Source: a virus. Taken from it: 42,006 bases of DNA. The first letter of the stretch is position 1, and every line of letters starts with the position of its first letter. A model generated the notes under the pieces. The model made no database searches, was not told the origin of the DNA, and saw only the letters and a list, made by a program, of their open reading frames with translations. Position numbers and translations under genes: made by a program. The stretch is from the IMG/VR virus record IMGVR_UViG_3300010938_000317, positions 1 to 42,006 of that record; one strand, written 5' to 3'. Shown piece after piece: positions 1-6,151 of this stretch.

Positions 1-296
1 TTGGCCAGCCGCGCCAGGTAGCTTTCGCGGATGGCCCGCGCGCGGAAGTAATCGATCGCACCTGCCGTTTGCTGTTCCGCAGGCTCCCGGGCTGCTGATG
101 CAGTCGAACGAGCGCGATGCTGGCTGGGTCGTGTATTTGATTTCCACTCGGCATCGGCGCGATCGCTGTCGATCAGCCCCTCCGCGTTGGGCGTGATCCG
201 CCCGGACCGAATCGCTTTTTGCACGGCCGCCAGGCTCACCCCGCGATGCCTGGCGTAGGCGCGCAGGCTCAGCAAAGGCATGGAATTGATTTGCAT
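1..296 (-). CDS. Terminase small subunit, partial (C-terminus outside window)
   Basis: Reading the minus strand from an ATG at 296 gives an open frame that runs off the left edge. The N-terminal part reads like the winged-helix DNA-binding domain of lambda Nu1-type small terminases: a Y-A-R-H-R-G-V-S start, then AAVQKAIRSGRITPN and a GLIDSDRADAEW stretch. The last visible residues (DYFRARAIRESYLARLA) match the usual start of the terminase-binding helix. An in-frame ATG at 281 is an alternative start; 296 is preferred because AAGG lies just upstream. It follows the radical SAM gene after a TAATG junction. In the family it binds the packaging site and recruits the large subunit. The large subunit should come next and is found at the opposite edge of the window. 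Confidence 0.8.
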   Translation of the reverse strand, partial: MQINSMPLLSLRAYARHRGVSLAAVQKAIRSGRITPNAEGLIDSDRADAEWKSNTRPSQHRARSTASAAREPAEQQTAGAIDYFRARAIRESYLARLA

Positions 297-311
297 CTCC
301 CTTCGCAGTCA

Positions 312-1688
312 TTAGGCAGCCGCCGGAGCAAACGATTGAATCTGGAACAAATGCGAGAGCCTTTGATGCGCCGGCGGTCTGGTAATCCTGTCCCACGGCG
401 CAGTACCGGGAACGATCTTGCCGCAGTACCGCTCCGGTCCTCCGAAGCGGTTGAGAACAGATGCCAGTCGGCGCTGGTCCAGCACAACTGGTCGCCCCGC
501 CCTGACCGCAATGGCTTTGTCTCTGGTAAGCTGCCGCTCGATCTCGGCGAACTCCTCTCCAGCCCGCATGCTCAGCATGGCGAGGAGGCGCATTCCAGGC
601 GAAAACACGCGCGTGCGCTCGGCCATGATTACGCCCCAATCGCGGTCTTCGCCGCGCCCGAAAAGCTTCTCCCACTTGGTCCTGTAGTCGCTGTCCCAGT
701 GGATGGCCTCGTATTGCATTGGGGTATGGGGCGTCGGCAGAAATACGTTCGGACTCGGCTTCAAAACGAATTTGTCCGCGCCGGGCAATTCGCTCACTCG
801 CCGCAGCAGCTCCGCGAATTCCTCCCAATCGCTTTCGTTCTCCCCGGGCAAATCGAGGATCATGTACCAGAACATCCCGCGGCGGCCTTCTTGGATTGCT
901 TGCCGTACGGCCTCTACGATCTGATCGTTGCGGTATGGCTTTTTTACCATGCGGCGCAAACGCTCGCTTAGGCCCTCGACGCCTACCCTTGGCACGGAAT
1001 CTTTGCGCCGCGTGACTCGGTCGATTCGAACGTCGCTGTCAACGCGGATCTTGCCCATGCGGTGAGCGATCTTCGTGATCTCCTCATCCTGCGTATGGAT
1101 CGTAGGCTCCGGCGCGAAAAGGGCCACTCGCTTGCACCGCGCCATTTTCAGCGCCTCGACAACTCCATCAAGCGGGAGCTCGCGGTAGGGCTTCCAGAAT
1201 GTGACAGCGCAGAATGTGCAAGCGAATTTGCAGCCGCGCGCGACCTCAATCCGTGCGACGTTGTTTGTCTCGTGCGCAAATGGTCGCAGTGTCGGAGCAA
1301 CACCGGGAGATGGAGTTGGGCCGCCATCGTACAGCACGCACGGCGGGATCTCGCCATCGATGAGATGAGACAGCACGCCCTCACCGTCGCCGACACAGAC
1401 GTAATCCACGAGGCCGGAAAAGGCGTAGGGATTCATCGTGTTGAATCCGCCGATTACGGTCTTCGGTCTGCGAGTCTTTGCTTTTTCGCATCCGGCCTTC
1501 CGCAGGAAGTCGGCGATAACGTAGATGTGCTCCCACCAGAATGCGGAGAACACGAGCCAATCGACGAGCTTCGAGGTGCGGGGCGTGATGCGATAGATCT
1601 CGTGGCCCTGGTGCTTGACCTCATCCAGCACAAGCGCCAAGCCGTAGCCGAAATCATCTCTGCCACATGTCAGGTAGCCGATTTTCAC
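312..1688 (-). CDS. Radical SAM protein with B12-binding-like N-terminal region
   Basis: A 458-residue protein. The radical SAM cluster motif CxxxCxxC is at C153, C157 and C160 (GCKFACTFC), so it should bind a [4Fe-4S] cluster and S-adenosylmethionine. Residues 1-115 (KTVIGGF... VDYVCVGDGEGV) resemble the Rossmann-like N-terminal domain of B12-dependent radical SAM enzymes, but I see no DxHxxG cobalamin motif. The middle (MFWYMILDLPGENESDWEEF) fits the barrel of B12-radical-SAM/MiaB-like enzymes. The substrate cannot be told. It overlaps the ParB-like gene by ATGA and precedes the terminase small subunit. A role in nucleic-acid modification is possible but unproven; no other modification genes are adjacent. 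Confidence 0.85.
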   Translation of the reverse strand: MKIGYLTCGRDDFGYGLALVLDEVKHQGHEIYRITPRTSKLVDWLVFSAFWWEHIYVIADFLRKAGCEKAKTRRPKTVIGGFNTMNPYAFSGLVDYVCVGDGEGVLSHLIDGEIPPCVLYDGGPTPSPGVAPTLRPFAHETNNVARIEVARGCKFACTFCAVTFWKPYRELPLDGVVEALKMARCKRVALFAPEPTIHTQDEEITKIAHRMGKIRVDSDVRIDRVTRRKDSVPRVGVEGLSERLRRMVKKPYRNDQIVEAVRQAIQEGRRGMFWYMILDLPGENESDWEEFAELLRRVSELPGADKFVLKPSPNVFLPTPHTPMQYEAIHWDSDYRTKWEKLFGRGEDRDWGVIMAERTRVFSPGMRLLAMLSMRAGEEFAEIERQLTRDKAIAVRAGRPVVLDQRRLASVLNRFGGPERYCGKIVPGTAPWDRITRPPAHQRLSHLFQIQSFAPAAA

Positions 1689-2290
1689 TCGTCTATCCTG
1701 TAATCCCAGAGGTATTTCTTCCCGAGAGCTTCGAGTTTTTCGATGATGGTCTGACGATTTCCAAGCCAGACCGAAGCCGGGATGGACAGCCTGACGATGA
1801 TGTTCGCCCGGGACCCTTCTTCCTCGTCTCCAGATTCTGGCTGCTCTTCCGGTGAGTCTGAGGTCCCGAGCAGGTCTGCGATCTGCTCGTCTGAAAAACC
1901 GATGACGTCCAGACCAAATCCGCTCTCCTCCAGCGCCGCAAGCTCCTGCTTCAGGAGCTCATCGTCCCATCCGGCTAACTCTGACAGCCGGTTATCAGCG
2001 ATGACCAGCGCCCGCCGCTGCGCCTCAGTCAGGTGATCGAGCACGATCACCGGAACCTCGGCGAGGCCAAGCTTCTTCGCCGCCAGCAACCGCCCGTGGC
2101 CAGCAATGATTCCGTCCCTGGAGTCAACCAGGATCGGATTCACGAACCCGAACTCGGCAATCGAGGCCGAGATCTGCGTGACTTGCTCCTCGGAATGCGT
2201 GCGAGGATTGCGGTCGTATGGGATCAGCCTGTCAACCGGCCAGAGCTCGATACGTCGCGCCATCGCGGGCGCTACAAGACGGGTCGACAT
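1685..2290 (-). CDS. ParB/Srx-fold domain protein
   Basis: A 201-residue protein with the ParB N-terminal nuclease-like fold: RLIPYDRNPRTHSEEQV, then ASIAEFGFVNPILVD and the signature GIIAGHGRLLAAKKLG near residues 62-77. Phages often carry such single-domain ParB-like proteins near packaging or DNA-methylase genes; roles proposed include DNA binding, CTP binding or nicking. There is no obvious C-terminal dimerisation domain; the acidic stretch after residue 145 is followed by a basic tail. No strong ribosome binding site supports the start at 2290, and the ATG at 2263 (MARRIELWPV) is an alternative. It ends by overlapping the radical SAM start. No ParA is present, so plasmid-style partition is not supported. 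Confidence 0.8.
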   Translation of the reverse strand: MSTRLVAPAMARRIELWPVDRLIPYDRNPRTHSEEQVTQISASIAEFGFVNPILVDSRDGIIAGHGRLLAAKKLGLAEVPVIVLDHLTEAQRRALVIADNRLSELAGWDDELLKQELAALEESGFGLDVIGFSDEQIADLLGTSDSPEEQPESGDEEEGSRANIIVRLSIPASVWLGNRQTIIEKLEALGKKYLWDYRIDE

Positions 2291-2408
2291 GGCGACAACC
2301 GACTACCGACAACCTTTTCCGAACCGAGACGCAAGCGAAATCGCGCAAGAAATCCACCCGCCCGCGCCGCGCGCGAGGAAGGACCCGCGCCAAATAACTC
2401 ATGTGCCA

Positions 2409-2786
2409 TCAATGGATTACGAGGCACTCAGTCAACACCCGCAAAAAAATGGGGCGGAGCTCGTCGCCCCGCCCCAGCCGCCGCAGCACCCATGTCTGGC
2501 CGCACTGGAGATGTTGGAGATAGCTGTACCGCTGACCCATGTACGACGTCAGCCTGCCCGGAGCCTCAAGTCCGTCGCGTGGGCGCAGGTATGCCCGAGC
2601 AGGGGAGCCGTCGCGCCGGCGCACGATGCGCGCAACGAGACCGCGAGCATCGAGCTGCGCGAGTTCGCGCTCGCTAGCGTAATCCATGCGGCGCCCGGCC
2701 GCTGAGTAGATCGGGATCTGAGACAATACAGCCCCGCGGCCCGCATGAGCGGGCAATAATGCGGAGTACTCGGAGGGGTCCACCAC
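2409..2786 (-). CDS. Hypothetical protein, first gene of the ParB-radical SAM block
   Basis: A 125-residue open frame starting at tandem GTG codons. The central part (MDYASERELAQLDARGLVARIVRRRDGSPARAYLRP) has the amphipathic, basic look of a small DNA-binding protein, but I recognise no family. The start is uncertain: GTG at 2786 has a GGAG about 10 bases upstream, and an internal ATG at about 2687 (MDYASER) is also possible. It sits just downstream of the divergent control region and would be the first gene read leftward from there. About 118 bases between its end and the ParB-like gene carry nothing I can name. Confidence 0.5.
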   Translation of the reverse strand: MVDPSEYSALLPAHAGRGAVLSQIPIYSAAGRRMDYASERELAQLDARGLVARIVRRRDGSPARAYLRPRDGLEAPGRLTSYMGQRYSYLQHLQCGQTWVLRRLGRGDELRPIFLRVLTECLVIH

Positions 2787-2810
2787 CCACCAGGCGCTCC
2801 GGCGCTCATG

Positions 2811-2842
2811 ATTATCGTGCCGCGCGCCGAAACATTTGTCAA
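2811..2842 (-). promoter_or_regulatory. Possible leftward promoter
   Basis: On the minus strand a perfect TTGACA (2842-2837) is followed by GATAAT (2816-2811). The spacing is 20 bases, longer than the usual 16-18, so this is a weak call. If real, it would drive the block 2786 to terminase and lie back to back with the rightward promoter at 2943. Confidence 0.3.
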
Positions 2843-2942
2843 GGGAAATGTGTGTTGGTGCTTGTATCTGATTGATAGCTATAGGATTGCGCGCTCGCGC
2901 TTGTGTTGCTCGCAGATTAACAAAGTTTAATGCAGAAAAGTA

Positions 2943-2971
2943 TTGACAGCGCGGTGAAGTGGTGATAGTCT
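2943..2971 (+). promoter_or_regulatory. Rightward sigma70-like promoter for the plus-strand mini-operon
   Basis: TTGACA at 2943-2948, 17 bases, then TAGTCT at 2966-2971, about 45 bases ahead of the first plus-strand gene. The surrounding stretch 2843-2945 is more AT-rich than its neighbours and holds the 8-bp palindrome ATAGCTAT at 2875-2882. The segment TGAAGTGGTGA inside the promoter spacer also occurs exactly in the other large intergenic gap (12901-12911). Confidence 0.55.
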
Positions 2972-3015
2972 TAAAGTGTGAATGGCGGCAGGACGCCGCA
3001 GAAAGGATCTAAAAA

Positions 3016-3228
3016 ATGACGACCAGGAATCAGAATCAAGCCGAATACATTGCCAAGATTGAGACGCCTCTTGGCGATGTGACCGTGACTTACAACGACG
3101 ATCAGATCGACCGCATCGGCGGGCTGCCCGCCCTGCTGCGGGACGCCCTCAGTGAGGGCGCGTACGTTGCACCATCTGAGATCGCCGCAGCGGCATACCG
3201 TTGCGAGGCAGAGGACACAGCCGCCTGA
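3016..3228 (+). CDS. Small hypothetical protein
   Basis: A 70-residue, acidic protein with an AGAAAGGA ribosome binding site 10 bases before the ATG and a promoter-like sequence upstream. Its middle (GDVTVTYNDDQIDRIGGLPALLRDAL) suggests a beta hairpin followed by helices. I recognise no family. It is the first of three short plus-strand genes, the only genes transcribed rightward in this window. The opposite frames across this stretch are weaker and lack ribosome binding sites. Confidence 0.65.
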   Translation: MTTRNQNQAEYIAKIETPLGDVTVTYNDDQIDRIGGLPALLRDALSEGAYVAPSEIAAAAYRCEAEDTAA

Positions 3229-3231
3229 CGA

Positions 3232-3271
3232 GCCCGGTGCGGCACCGGGCGAAACGCCCCGCGAGGGGCGT
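3232..3271. repeat. Two tandem inverted repeats after the first plus-strand gene
   Basis: GCCCGGTGC (3232-3240) and GCACCGGGC (3242-3250) form a near-perfect palindrome with one central base; ACGCCCC (3254-3260) and GGGGCGT (3265-3271) form a second hairpin with a GCGA loop. No T-tract follows, so attenuation, an operator, or mRNA stabilisation between genes is as likely as termination. Confidence 0.5.
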
Positions 3272-3299
3272 CGCGGAATTGCCGCAGAAAGGAAAAGGG

Positions 3300-3401
3300 A
3301 TGCGAATCACGATCCAATTGACGGGCCGCATGGCACGGGTTGCCCGCCGCATCGCGGCGTGGCTGGAAGGTGTCCAATCTGCACTCCGGGGGGTAGCTTG
3401 A
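3300..3401 (+). CDS. Very small basic protein
   Basis: A 33-residue frame starting at an ATG preceded by AAAGGAAAAGGG. The product (MRITIQLTGRMARVAR then RIAAWLEG) is basic and amphipathic. It ends one base before the start of the next gene, which supports real coupling. No family is recognised, and a chance frame cannot be excluded at this length. Confidence 0.4.
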   Translation: MRITIQLTGRMARVARRIAAWLEGVQSALRGVA

Positions 3402-3402
3402 G

Positions 3403-3597
3403 ATGTCCCGCCCACGCTTCTCGATCTCCATAACCCCGGGTTTGCACAAACGCCTGGAGCGCGAGCGATGGCGGCGCAAGGCACGCTCCATGAGCGCTCT
3501 CATCGAGTCGCTGCTCTGGCAAGCGCTCGATCAGAGTGCCGCTCCCCAGACAACTCCAGCCAAGCCCACCGACACTAACCACACCGGAGGCTCCTGA
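3403..3597 (+). CDS. Ribbon-helix-helix-like DNA-binding protein
   Basis: A 64-residue basic protein. The N-terminal beta strand (RPRFSISITPGLHKRLERER) followed by helices (RRKARSMSALIESLLWQALDQ) matches the Arc/CopG ribbon-helix-helix layout: a strand that inserts into the major groove, then helix, short turn, helix. The Pro/Thr-rich tail is likely disordered. Its place as last gene of the divergent control operon suggests an early regulator, and the palindromes at 2875 and 3232 are candidate sites. No cI-like repressor was seen. Confidence 0.6.
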   Translation: MSRPRFSISITPGLHKRLERERWRRKARSMSALIESLLWQALDQSAAPQTTPAKPTDTNHTGGS

Positions 3598-3622
3598 TCC
3601 GCCCATCCTCTCCCGCCCCCAC

Positions 3623-3653
3623 AGCCCCGGCAGCCGGTCAAGCTGCCGGGGCT
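3623..3653. terminator. Hairpin terminator between convergent operons
   Basis: A perfect 12-bp stem, AGCCCCGGCAGC (3623-3634) with GCTGCCGGGGCT (3642-3653), around a 7-base loop, followed by CCTAATTTG. It lies between the end of the plus-strand operon and the end of the early minus-strand operon, so it probably stops transcripts from both sides. The T-tract is weak. The rest of 3654-3755 shows nothing else. Confidence 0.65.
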
Positions 3654-3755
3654 CCTAATTTGCCCTATAACGAGCCGCCGCGCGACGCCCGCACCCAACC
3701 CACTCCCCACCCCGCTCCGGCTCGTCCTGGGCTAAATCTGCGCGAGGGCGGGGCA

Positions 3756-4796
3756 TCAGGATGCGACTGCCGCCTCAGAGAGCGCCACGAACCAGCCCCA
3801 GCCCTGGACGCTCCCTGGGTGTTTGCCTCGCCGGCGCAGATCGAGCAGCCAGTCGCCGATGCGCTCCGGGCTCATCCCGTGAGCCTCCAGCAGCCGCCGG
3901 CATAGCGCCTCGTCTGGCGGGCCGAGCGCGGAAGCCCGTCCGTCCATCCAGTCGCAAAGCATGCGACCGACCACCGCGACCGCCAGCTCGCTCTCCGTGC
4001 GCGGCTGCGGTGGCGCTCTCCTCTGCCGCGGCTCCATCGACCGGCGCTCGGCGAGGATGGATATGGCCTGTCTTGGGTCTGTCAGCGGCGGCGACACAGC
4101 ACTGCCAGTCTGCTGTGCCTTGCCTGGCGAGATTTCCACAGGTTTTTCCACATGTTTAAGCGGCGGCGGCGCATCTGTGGGGGGTAGGGGGGTGTTGGGG
4201 AGTTTACGCGCCGCTGAAGTAGAGGTAATGGTAGAGGTAATAGTAACGCTGACATTGTCATTCCAATTCCCGGGAATTGTCGTGACAATGTCACGAGATT
4301 CGTGTGAATGTGTGAAGTTTCTCGTGACATTGTCAGGACGTTTTCCTGACAATGTAATGGAATTGTCCTGACAATGTACTGGAGACGTCGTTACATTGTC
4401 GTGGCGAGGTCGCGATGATGGTGATGCATCGCTGTGGCGTCCGCCGTCATCGTCCCGGATTTGCGGTGGCGGCGGAATGCGGCTTGATCTCTCGTTCGGG
4501 TGGATAGGCTGATGGCGTTTGAATGTGCGAATTTGTATGTAACTGTGACCGCAGGTCTGGTAGCGGATGATGTAGTTGGCGGATGCGAGCATCTCCAGCC
4601 AGCGGCGCACGTCGTCGATGATGCCATCGTCTCGGTACGGCCAGATGCTGCCGGCGATCATCATTGGTGAGTCCAGCAGGCGACCCTCACGGTCCGCGAG
4701 CGACCAGAGCCCGACGAACAGGAGGCGGGCGCCGTCCGGCATGCGGCCCAGATCCGGGTCGTCCCAGAACTCGGCTTTGATCACCCTGCTCCTCAT
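3756..4796 (-). CDS. Phage replication initiator (replisome organiser-like), gene contains iterons
   Basis: A 346-residue protein. Residues 1-100 (MRSRVIKAEFWDDPDLGR, ARLLFVGLWSLADREGRL, a WPYRDDGI stretch, then QTCGHSYIQIRTF) match the winged-helix N-terminal domain of phage replisome-organiser/lambda O-like proteins, which bind origin repeats. Residues about 105-230 are a low-complexity linker with repeated D-N-V-T units encoded by the iterons at 4250-4401. The C-terminal quarter (GWGWFVALSEA) may contact a helicase or loader, as is typical of the family. The ATG at 4796 overlaps the previous stop (ATGA). No helicase or primase gene was found, so host replication proteins are probably recruited. 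As in lambda O, the origin seems to be inside the initiator gene. Confidence 0.75.
   Translation of the reverse strand: MRSRVIKAEFWDDPDLGRMPDGARLLFVGLWSLADREGRLLDSPMMIAGSIWPYRDDGIIDDVRRWLEMLASANYIIRYQTCGHSYIQIRTFKRHQPIHPNERSSRIPPPPQIRDDDGGRHSDASPSSRPRHDNVTTSPVHCQDNSITLSGKRPDNVTRNFTHSHESRDIVTTIPGNWNDNVSVTITSTITSTSAARKLPNTPLPPTDAPPPLKHVEKPVEISPGKAQQTGSAVSPPLTDPRQAISILAERRSMEPRQRRAPPQPRTESELAVAVVGRMLCDWMDGRASALGPPDEALCRRLLEAHGMSPERIGDWLLDLRRRGKHPGSVQGWGWFVALSEAAVAS
4132..4152 (+). promoter_or_regulatory. Two DnaA-box-like sites beside the iterons
   Basis: On the plus strand ATTTCCACA (4132-4140) and TTTTCCACA (4144-4152) lie 12 bases apart. The second matches the DnaA box consensus TTWTNCACA fully, the first misses one base. 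They sit about 100 bases from the iteron cluster, inside the initiator gene. The phage also encodes a DnaA domain IV-like protein (5437-5697), which makes the sites more interesting. Confidence 0.45.
4250..4401. repeat. Iteron cluster, putative replication origin
   Basis: Six copies of an 11-base near-palindrome occur in 152 bases: TGACATTGTCA at 4250 and 4325, TGACAATGTCA at 4283, TGACAATGTAA at 4347, TGACAATGTAC at 4369, and TTACATTGTCG at 4391. Two extra AATTGTC half-sites are at 4275 and 4361. The copies alternate in orientation, are 22-42 bases apart, and lie in a local AT-richer stretch. They are inside the coding region of the initiator, as in the lambda origin. Confidence 0.7.
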
Positions 4797-5107
4797 TGCA
4801 CATCCTCCCATGCCTCCTGCTCACGCAGATCCTCGATGGCTCCGAGGACAAACCGGGCGGCCTCTTTGACGTGGCCGGCCGCTATCCTGATGCCTATCAA
4901 TACTCCGTCGGGGCGATCTGGCAGCCGCCTGACCTGCCTGTCGGCCTCGTCCAGGTAGTTCAGCGCGTCCAGCGCCTCCTCGTAGCATTCGATGAGCGGG
5001 TGCTTTCCGGAGAACGGCGCGTCATCATCCATGCCATTGCGCTCTCGAAACTTGCGCCATTTTTCCCTCCTGTCATGCTCGATTTTCTCGTATGGTGACG
5101 GTCTCAT
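4793..5107 (-). CDS. Hypothetical protein
   Basis: A 104-residue, charged, largely helical protein (KIEHDRREKWRKFRERNG at the start; CYEEALDALNYLDEADRQV in the middle). The ATG at 5107 has AGGAGA six bases upstream. It overlaps the initiator start by ATGA, so the two are probably translationally coupled. I recognise no family. Its position next to the initiator would suit a replication accessory, but nothing in the sequence proves it. Confidence 0.6.
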   Translation of the reverse strand: MRPSPYEKIEHDRREKWRKFRERNGMDDDAPFSGKHPLIECYEEALDALNYLDEADRQVRRLPDRPDGVLIGIRIAAGHVKEAARFVLGAIEDLREQEAWEDVQ

Positions 5108-5158
5108 TCAGGTCTCCTATCTGTGCAATTCGTCCCCGTCGCGTGCCAGGCCTACGGG

Positions 5159-5440
5159 TTAATCGGCAGATCCATCGATCTCCTCTGCTAGGTCAGTGCT
5201 CGCATCCACGCAGACCCACACTCGACCGGTGTATCTGTCGATCCGCCAGCATGGGCGGAATTGACGCCTGTGGCAGGCGTTGATGTAGTCTGCGACCGTG
5301 GCGCGCGCTAGCGCCTCGTTGGAGCAATAGCGCAGGCCGCTCTCGGCCCATGTGAGCGATGCTCCGCCTGTGCCCTCCCACCGGACCACCCATGGATGGC
5401 GCGCGAGCACGTCTTCCCATGTCTGATGATTGCGTCTCAT
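5159..5440 (-). CDS. Hypothetical protein
   Basis: A 93-residue protein starting MRRNHQTWEDVLARHP, with many Trp residues (W8, W15, W18 and others) and a central CSNEALARATVADYINACH segment. It overlaps the stop of the DnaA-like gene by ATGA. No family is recognised. A short gap of 51 bases separates it from the next gene and shows nothing beyond that gene's ribosome binding site. Confidence 0.6.
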   Translation of the reverse strand: MRRNHQTWEDVLARHPWVVRWEGTGGASLTWAESGLRYCSNEALARATVADYINACHRRQFRPCWRIDRYTGRVWVCVDASTDLAEEIDGSAD

Positions 5441-5697
5441 GTCGGCCTCCTGTCTGTGCGCAACAGCGCAAGTATCGTGGTGTGGTGCCGCCCGCCGAGA
5501 GCCATGCCGATCTCGCGCAGGCTGTAGCCGCACTCGTAGAGGTACCGCGCGATCACTCGGCGAGCCGCGGACAGCCTCCGGCTGCGCTGGCAGCCCGTGA
5601 TCTCCTGGGGCACCAGCCCGAAGCGCTCCGCGGTCTCGGCGATGATGCCGCGGACGGAGCCGTAGCGGTATTCGGGGTGGCGTGGTTCAATGCTCAT
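5437..5697 (-). CDS. DnaA domain IV-like DNA-binding protein
   Basis: An 86-residue protein resembling the C-terminal (box-binding) domain of DnaA: a GSVRGIIAETAERFGLVPQE helix, then RSRRLSAARRVIARYLYEC, then SLREIGMALGGRHHTTILAL. The last part matches the DnaA signature around the GGRdHsTV motif. There is no AAA+ domain, so it cannot load helicase by itself; it could bind DnaA boxes at the phage or host origin. The start is ATG 5697, because GGAGGT stands five to six bases upstream; the ATG at 5709 is also in frame. That ribosome binding site lies inside the last, degenerate CRISPR repeat, which directly abuts this start codon. Confidence 0.75.
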   Translation of the reverse strand: MSIEPRHPEYRYGSVRGIIAETAERFGLVPQEITGCQRSRRLSAARRVIARYLYECGYSLREIGMALGGRHHTTILALLRTDRRPT

Positions 5698-6094
5698 TTC
5701 GACCTCCATGAAACTTCCTGTGCTTGCTGCGACCCAGGTAGACGCTTTCTCGCGCCCTGGTCACGCCGACATCTCGCACTCCATGAAACTTCCTGTGCTT
5801 GCTGCAACGTTTGCAGGTCGGTCTGCTTCTTGTACCCGAACCCCTCGCACTCCATGAATCCTTCCTCGGCTACTGCAACTCGTGCGCGCCGTTTCGCTTG
5901 GCGTCGAGTTGCTCTCGCACTCCATGAATCCTTCCTCGGCTACTGCGACCGCGGGTGGATTGGATTGCACGACCGCGCTAGCTGCTCGCACTCCATGAAT
6001 CCTTCCTCGGCTACTGCAACAGGCGAAAACGCGGGGCGCACGCGGGGCGGAGGCGCAACTCGCACTCCATGAATCCTTCCTCGGCTACTGCAAC
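5698..6094 (-). CRISPR. CRISPR array, six 36-nt repeats and five spacers
   Basis: Repeats (minus-strand sense) lie at 6094-6059, 6020-5985, 5949-5914, 5879-5844, 5808-5773 and 5733-5698, with spacers of 38, 35, 34, 35 and 39 nt. Each repeat starts GTTGCAG (GTCGCAG in two) and, except the last, ends TTCATGGAGTGCGAG, so the ends can pair through UUGCA/UGCGA. The four copies nearest the Cas12-like gene are identical except one base. The next has a different middle, and the last is also altered at its 3' end. Orientation follows the gene direction and recalls Cas12f-type repeats, which also start GTTGCAG and end in an ATGxAGxxTGC pattern (from memory). No spacer matches elsewhere in the window were noticed by eye. 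There are no cas1 or cas2 genes, so new spacers could only come from elsewhere or by recombination. Confidence 0.93.
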
Positions 6095-6151
6095 AGCCTC
6101 TCGCAAACTCCAATCGCTGCAATGCCGTGCGACCAGGTTTGCGAGAGGCTG
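6094..6151 (-). ncRNA. Array-proximal inverted repeat: candidate leader hairpin or tracr-like RNA
   Basis: A perfect 15-bp inverted repeat (6094-6108 with 6137-6151; arm CAGCCTCTCGCAAAC on the plus strand) flanks a 28-base loop and touches the first repeat. There is no U-tract, so it is not a normal terminator. In the transcript the upstream arm contains CUCGCA, complementary to the UGCGAG at the 3' end of the repeats, and just before the first repeat TTGGAGTTTGCGAG echoes the repeat end. It could be a leader structure, a tracrRNA-like partner or a processing signal. No RNA evidence is available. Confidence 0.45.

Noticed and set aside
219-1703. Long plus-strand frames (219-971, 1062-1703) opposite the radical SAM gene
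   Set aside because: Mirror frames of a GC-rich real gene; the minus frame has the CxxxCxxC motif.
1685-2290. Plasmid-type ParB of a partition system
   Set aside because: No ParA and no parS-like repeats; only the N-terminal ParB/Srx fold is present, as in many phages.
5950-6058. Spacers 1 and 2 as possible self-targets within the window
   Set aside because: Reading the window by eye gave no matching stretch of useful length; a real search against this genome and others is still needed.
6095-6150. Rho-independent terminator
   Set aside because: The stem is perfect but the loop is 28 bases and no U-tract follows; it runs straight into a repeat.
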